From Straminergon stramineum (taxonomy: Eukaryota > Streptophyta > Bryopsida > Hypnales > Calliergonaceae): a stretch of DNA of 64,000 nucleotides. Made by a program: the position numbers and the translations under genes. The notes below the pieces were generated by a model. The model was not told the origin of the DNA. It saw only the letters and a program-made list of their open reading frames with translations, and did not search any database. The stretch is from NCBI GenBank assembly GCA_963920665.1, contig OY987269.1, positions 2,792,501 through 2,856,500 on the forward strand. Direction: 5' to 3'. Positions 59,061 to 64,000 of the stretch are shown one piece after another (position 1 is the stretch's first letter; every line of letters begins with the position of its first letter).

Positions 59061-60521
59061 GCAGGCCATGCACCCTGGAAGTGCCAAAGTTGTGGAATTC
59101 CGTCATATTAATGAAATTGACTTCCGTCATATTGTTTTCAGATTGAGTTTTCCTGGTTGAACGCGTAAGATCTTGCCCTACTGTGGCCTGCATATGGTCA
59201 GTTGGAGTTCCATAAATTTGTTGTTTGATTATACCGCACCTGTTGTTGCAGAAAGAATGAGAGTTCCCGTTTCAGATTTCAAGCTTTAGAGCTAGCACAG
59301 GTTGGGTCATCAGGTGGTTAATTGCACAGACTTGGCAGGTGTGTTGTGTGGTGGCCTTGATGAAGTCTCATGGTGAGCCTGCAGACTTAACTTACGGGGA
59401 GAAAGATCAGTCGTGAGAAACTTAGAATGAGTACTTCATAAAAAAAGCTGGAAATTCAGAAAGTATCAGAAAATCCCTTGTTGCTTCCCAGTGCATGATA
59501 CTTATACTTATTATTTGGCAGAGAATTACTTTCTGTGATTTTCTTTGGGTCATCTGATAGAAGGGATAGTTGACAGGGAGAATGTCCAAGTGTTTTCTGA
59601 AAAAGAAAATTCCTGCTCTCTTAATGAAGTATTTCCCCTTAATTTCATTTGGGGAAAAGTAAGAGGTTATATTCATCAGGGAACGTGACATTCTAGAAAA
59701 TTCTTGTTGAGCACCCCTCTGAATTGGCGTGGAAGCAAATCTATGGCATATGAAAAGGATTCTCTAGTAGCTCGTTTAGCAAAGTTGAGCTCGTTTTGGA
59801 CTCATAAGAGCTCCACAAGCTCACGAGCGCCCAAGAAAGCTACCATTTTCACATGTCATATAGCATATCAAAACTTTGATTTTGCACGATCGCTACGCTT
59901 TGACATGACTTCCCTCTATAAGAACTCAAAGACTTGAGACTCAAGATTCTTAAAAGGTGCGGTGCCATTACTACTCAGAATATTATCAGCAGCTCCAGGT
60001 CTCCATGTCTAATTAACCTCCTTGCTGCTGCTACTATTGCCATTACGTTTCAAGTGTATTGCCCTTGAATGTAGTCAATTTTCGTCCACATTGTGAGGCC
60101 CTCGGGATGCTTCCTTCACACTTGAGTTTTTGTATTAGTGAAATCTTCAAGGGTCATTTTCGCAGAGGCTTAGAACCAGCCTACATGATATTGAGGGGTG
60201 AACTTGAAGGATTTACAACATTCAAACTCCGAACACCTCCCAGCTTCAATCCCTACTCCGCCCGCATTTCCACTATATATCATCCCATGATTCCCTCGAG
60301 TCCCCAGCTTTGCATAATTAAAACCTCCACAATTCTGTGCCGATTGCACCAATATTTGTGAATTATGAAATTAGATGGCGATTCTGATTGCTGAATTTCC
60401 TGCACTGCAACACATGATGTTCCATATTTTGTGCAGGGCTCTCTGCGACAGGTCTGTGCCCCGCAACAACATCAAATTTGCTAATTACACAACTTTTGGA
60501 ACTTAACAAGATGAGTCTCTC

Positions 60522-60592
60522 AAACGTAAACCTACACCAATCCTACTTCATAGTTTTGAGAGCTTTGTGCAGTTAAATGTCACGATTTTGGC
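60522..60592 (-). repeat. Inverted copy of the 58.2-59.1 kb local repeat
   Basis: On the minus strand it reads GTGACATTTAACTGCACAAAG followed by GCTCTCAAAACTATGAAG and GGATTGGTGTAGGTTTACG, matching the three direct copies. The inversion shows the family is dispersed, not a simple tandem array. Confidence 0.5.
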
Positions 60593-61160
60593 GATTTGAA
60601 CTATACCTGTTTAACAAAATTGGCAACTTGAAGGCAAGTTCAGTTATGAGTAAAAATGTTGCAACATTGATGCTGCAATGCTCTCGGCACATAACTGGTT
60701 GATCTACTATCACGGTCACAAAACACCTATTTTTATATGAAAATTTGAGTATCTGCGATTATTAGATTCTGGATTCATTAGTAAGATAGGCAATTAATTA
60801 GTAATATTCCAGGGGCGACCTCAATATTCGGTGAGAATTATTAGAGCCCTAATTTCTTTTTTCACATCGACCTGAAATAAGAAAATACGTTCTCTTACAA
60901 CTATGTATCCTACTTTAGACCCAACTTGGTTCGTATACCAGTAATGAATGCCTTAAAGTATGCTTGTGCTCTGATGTGTGATAAGAAAGCATGACTTCAT
61001 TTCAAATCTTCGAACTTGTTCTCACCGGAGCTGGGCATGAATCGCAACTTGTAAATACAAATTCGGTTCGTTTATTAAACTTTGAAAGCATTTAGGCACC
61101 AGTTGTGAATGAACAAACAATTTAATGCCAATTTCATTAAATTGGTGATATTCCATAAAC

Positions 61161-61232
61161 CAAAAATTGTGACATAAATCTTCAGCAAAGGTCTAATTTC
61201 AGGCCACAAACTAGGACAGATATAGATTTGGG
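61161..61232 (+). repeat. Fifth, most diverged copy of the local repeat
   Basis: AAAAATTGTGACATAAATC, AAACTAGGACAGATATAG and ATTTGGG blocks appear in the family order with small indels between them. Confidence 0.4.
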
Positions 61233-64000
61233 TTTAGACCATCCACGCCAAAGCAATGGAATAATTGCCAATTTACCCAAATTGACGTTAATGTGAAGTT
61301 ACTATTACAGTGGATATTTTTTTAATTTCAATTTCAGGCCTTTATCAAAGTTATCTGGAGCTGAAATATCTTCATCAGACACTCGAAGAAGTTATTCAAA
61401 AATAGATTATATACTCAGGTTGCTTAGGTATGTTCGATCCATTTTACAATATATAATATCCATTATTTTTGAATAATTATTAATAGTCAAGCACTGAGAC
61501 AAATGGTTCCAATTCGAAGTCAAACTGGTGATTAATCAATGAAAAATTATTTCAATTATCTCAAAATTATTATTGTTCTAATATAAATAATAGTAATAAC
61601 TAGTGGTTAACGCACACTAAATGTTCAGTCCGGAGAATACGGTACATTTCAAATCAGAAATCTGCAATCAACGTAATCTGCTATGATTTTACTAGTGTGC
61701 CCTGTGCCGTTGCCACAGCCAAAATAAAAGTAAAAATCAATTTCTAATTTTCTAATTCAAAAAAATTTCAGAATTCAACAACCTTCACACCGTAGGTCTA
61801 AACGACACAAAACAAAACCCGTGCACCCCTCCTCTCAGAGAGCTTTCCAACTCTACCAAAAATGTGACCGGGGATGCATGATCCCAGAGATCTCACCATA
61901 ACAAACAAATAAAATATGGTACCCAAAATAGTAAAAAACTCAAACTAATTTAATGTCTAGTATAGATAAGTAATAGATTCTTATATTACAAGAAAATCCT
62001 TAAACTTTCTATCACTTCTAACAAGGGACGCAGCAAGTTTACGGTTAGTTGAGAAAAACCCTGTAATACTATTTTAAACCATGAAGGACCAAGAATCCCA
62101 GATTTGGGTCTCATGCTTTTTCTTTTCATTAGCAGTTTTGAGTAGGTAATATTGAGACTTTCCTTCATCAAATTAACTGTCTGATGCTCTTTCAAAAGTT
62201 TCAACTGAGGGCTTACAAGATAATGAACTTGAGTAGCTGCACCCCATCAGATTCGGGCGTTTGATGTGCTTCACTGGCCCCAGTTCAAACCTGTCCCCCA
62301 AGTCAGGCCTCATGGCTTGCCTCAGTTGCCTGATCCAGAGCACATGTTGCCAGAACAAATGGCAAATCCATTCCTGAGTGAAATCCATCATGATTCATGA
62401 GCTGCCGAAATAAATTCTCTTGGTGCGTAAATTAAAAGTAGCATCTCAGAGGAGCTGCAGAGATTTCCTCCACAACATTGGCATGAAACTCCACTCTTTA
62501 GCTCTTTCAAGACGGCAGTGATCAAAATCTGCTTTCGCTTCCGAATGCCTGAGTTCCTTAATTACAACCTAGTGACCTGCAACTGCCTTTTGTAAGATAG
62601 ATCTTGCCGGTAGTATGTCCTGTCACTTCAAGTACCACGAATAAGTAGCATAAACAATGAATGCTGTTACGTGGCTTACAACTGGACCTTCTCTTGCTGG
62701 ACCCACTGGCCACATGCCTGGTCTTTTCAAATGAGAAACACGCACTGACAGGAAGGCCTGAATCGGTCGCAGACGCAGTTTCTAACTTAGATCGAGATGA
62801 AGAGGATCGAGTAGAGTGGATTCCAACTCTCGTTCGTGATCCACATTATAACGGTTCACATATTGAGCGAGCATAAATAATCTAGTTTACTTCGGGGCCC
62901 AGCATTGATCTCACCTGGATTTTGTACTGTCTTCTAGATATACTTGTGTGCACTGCCAGATCGCAGAGAAATTGGACGCGATTGATCTGCGATATGTCAG
63001 AGAGAGCTGCAGACTCCTGCACCGGGACCTCACACCAACTCGTCAATGTAGAACTAATTGACTGAACGAAGCACTACCAGTCGGGGAAACTCGTACCAAA
63101 CTTAATTTAGCTGGTAATTGTGATGCAGATTCTGAAATCATTTTATGTAATGCGCTGCAAATAGTTGCGAGCTTGTAAGTTTGCCAACCGATGCATAAGA
63201 ACTCTCCTGAACAAGGAGACGAGAAAGGTCATGTCGGTGTGCGCTACTGGCCGCCACAGACATGACAGCGACGCCAGCAGAAGCCTCTACGGAGACCGGA
63301 AACGACAAAGATTCGGAACTGGAACAGTCTCGGTAGTTCTAGTAAATTGGTTGAACATCAGTTCCAGGAGATGATCATGGAAACATCATACCTGATCATC
63401 CTCGGTCCTGGATTAGTAGGCTGATGACACGCTGAGGGATTCCGAACTAAGAATCTTCCTTGAAACGCCACTGAAGATCGGGGACAACCAGATCGAGGAA
63501 ATGCTTCTAGTCTTAAATACGTACAAGATAACATACTGCATAGTGTGTATTTCTTAAAAGCTGTATGGACTGCCCGATTGACAGCGAGATCGTGCTACTT
63601 CTACACACTCCGAGGAAATCATTTCGTATGCATCAAATCTTCAGTACGTTCGCCATGTGTTCTCGAGTCTTTACATGTGGAAAGCTCAAATCGATGAACT
63701 GGCAAGGCTTATCGTCTGGCAGAAGAAATATATGTTGTCACTTTCTACAGAGCTGCGGAAAGGTTGAACATCGATCTAGATCCTTGTACAGAATGTTGTA
63801 CATACAGATTCTAATGCATACGCGACTTTCTCACCTTTCGCCAAGGGAAATACATTAGCTCCTTGGCATAAAAAAGAAGAACCGGAAAAAACAAATTCTC
63901 GTAAAACTTAGCAATTTGCCGCGTATGTCATCAATATTCGCTCAAGTGATGAAGTCGATAGTCGGTACTGTTGTGTTTCAGTTAACCTTATGCATGGAAT

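Larger units (their letters stand above)
57951..63999. other. Low-repeat region with a local diverged repeat and no recognised gene
   Basis: Composition is more even than in the deserts and dispersed repeats are few. Several 60-108 codon frames occur (for example 59193-58867 minus, 62661-62876 plus, 63565-63858 plus) but none shows a known domain, and none carries the microprotein block. It may hold parts of genes with short exons that cannot be joined by eye. Confidence 0.35.

Noticed and set aside
1..63999. CRISPR arrays, operons, bacterial promoters or ribosome binding sites
   Set aside because: The window is plant nuclear DNA; the only tandem arrays are microsatellites and the 21-bp units at 42337-42399, none with spacer structure.

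Overview
This is nuclear DNA from a land plant. A nuclear gene for a plastid-targeted ribosomal protein (uL5c, three exons with GT-AG introns and a transit-peptide-like leader) lies at 52.6-54.75 kb. Around it are a nuclear-type tRNA-Arg, plant-type MITEs, a CACTA-like hairpin pair, LINE tails and an LTR end. Long AT-rich deserts without intact transposon polyproteins point to a large, old, repeat-diluted genome. I cannot name the species; a non-flowering plant is possible but not shown.

The main observation is a family of four short intron-less genes encoding 64-73 residue proteins with one membrane segment: copy 1 at 14013-13819 (minus), copy 2 at 30264-30485 (plus), copy 3 at 43638-43847 (plus) and copy 4 at 51178-51375 (plus). 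Each has a variable hydrophilic N-terminus of 19-21 residues, then a block running from Lys-Ala-Tyr through a hydrophobic helix to Asp-Ala-Trp. That block is exactly 22 residues in every copy. It is followed by x-(Gln/His)-Tyr-(Ala/Thr)-(Glu/His) and a variable C-terminal tail. The protein block is held while the DNA under it has drifted (the alanine of Lys-Ala-Tyr uses four different codons), so these look like expressed, selected genes. I do not recognise the family. It could be single-pass membrane microproteins or, if signal peptidase cuts near Gly-Asp-Ala, precursors of short secreted peptides.

Layout: 1-1608 right part of an LTR; 1609-8400 AT-rich DNA with a hairpin element; 8400-15100 a mixed, less repetitive island holding tRNA-Arg(CCG) and microprotein copy 1; 15.1-29.5 kb repeat desert; 29.5-31.1 kb island with copy 2; 31.1-43.0 kb desert with the two CACTA-like hairpins, two ~930 bp elements bounded by inverted CCCCTAAAGGACC-type ends, and a MITE with 21-bp internal repeats; 43.0-46.6 kb island with copy 3 and a LINE remnant; 46.6-50.2 kb desert with a very short LINE tail and a Stowaway-like MITE; 50.2-51.9 kb island with copy 4; 52.6-54.75 kb RPL5; 54.98-58.0 kb desert ending in a near-perfect palindrome; 58.0-64.0 kb a low-repeat region with a diverged local repeat and no gene I can recognise.

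The genes do not form an operon or an obvious pathway. The four microprotein genes are a dispersed cluster over about 37 kb, each in its own GC-richer island separated by repeat-filled DNA, as expected from old tandem or segmental duplication later split by transposons.
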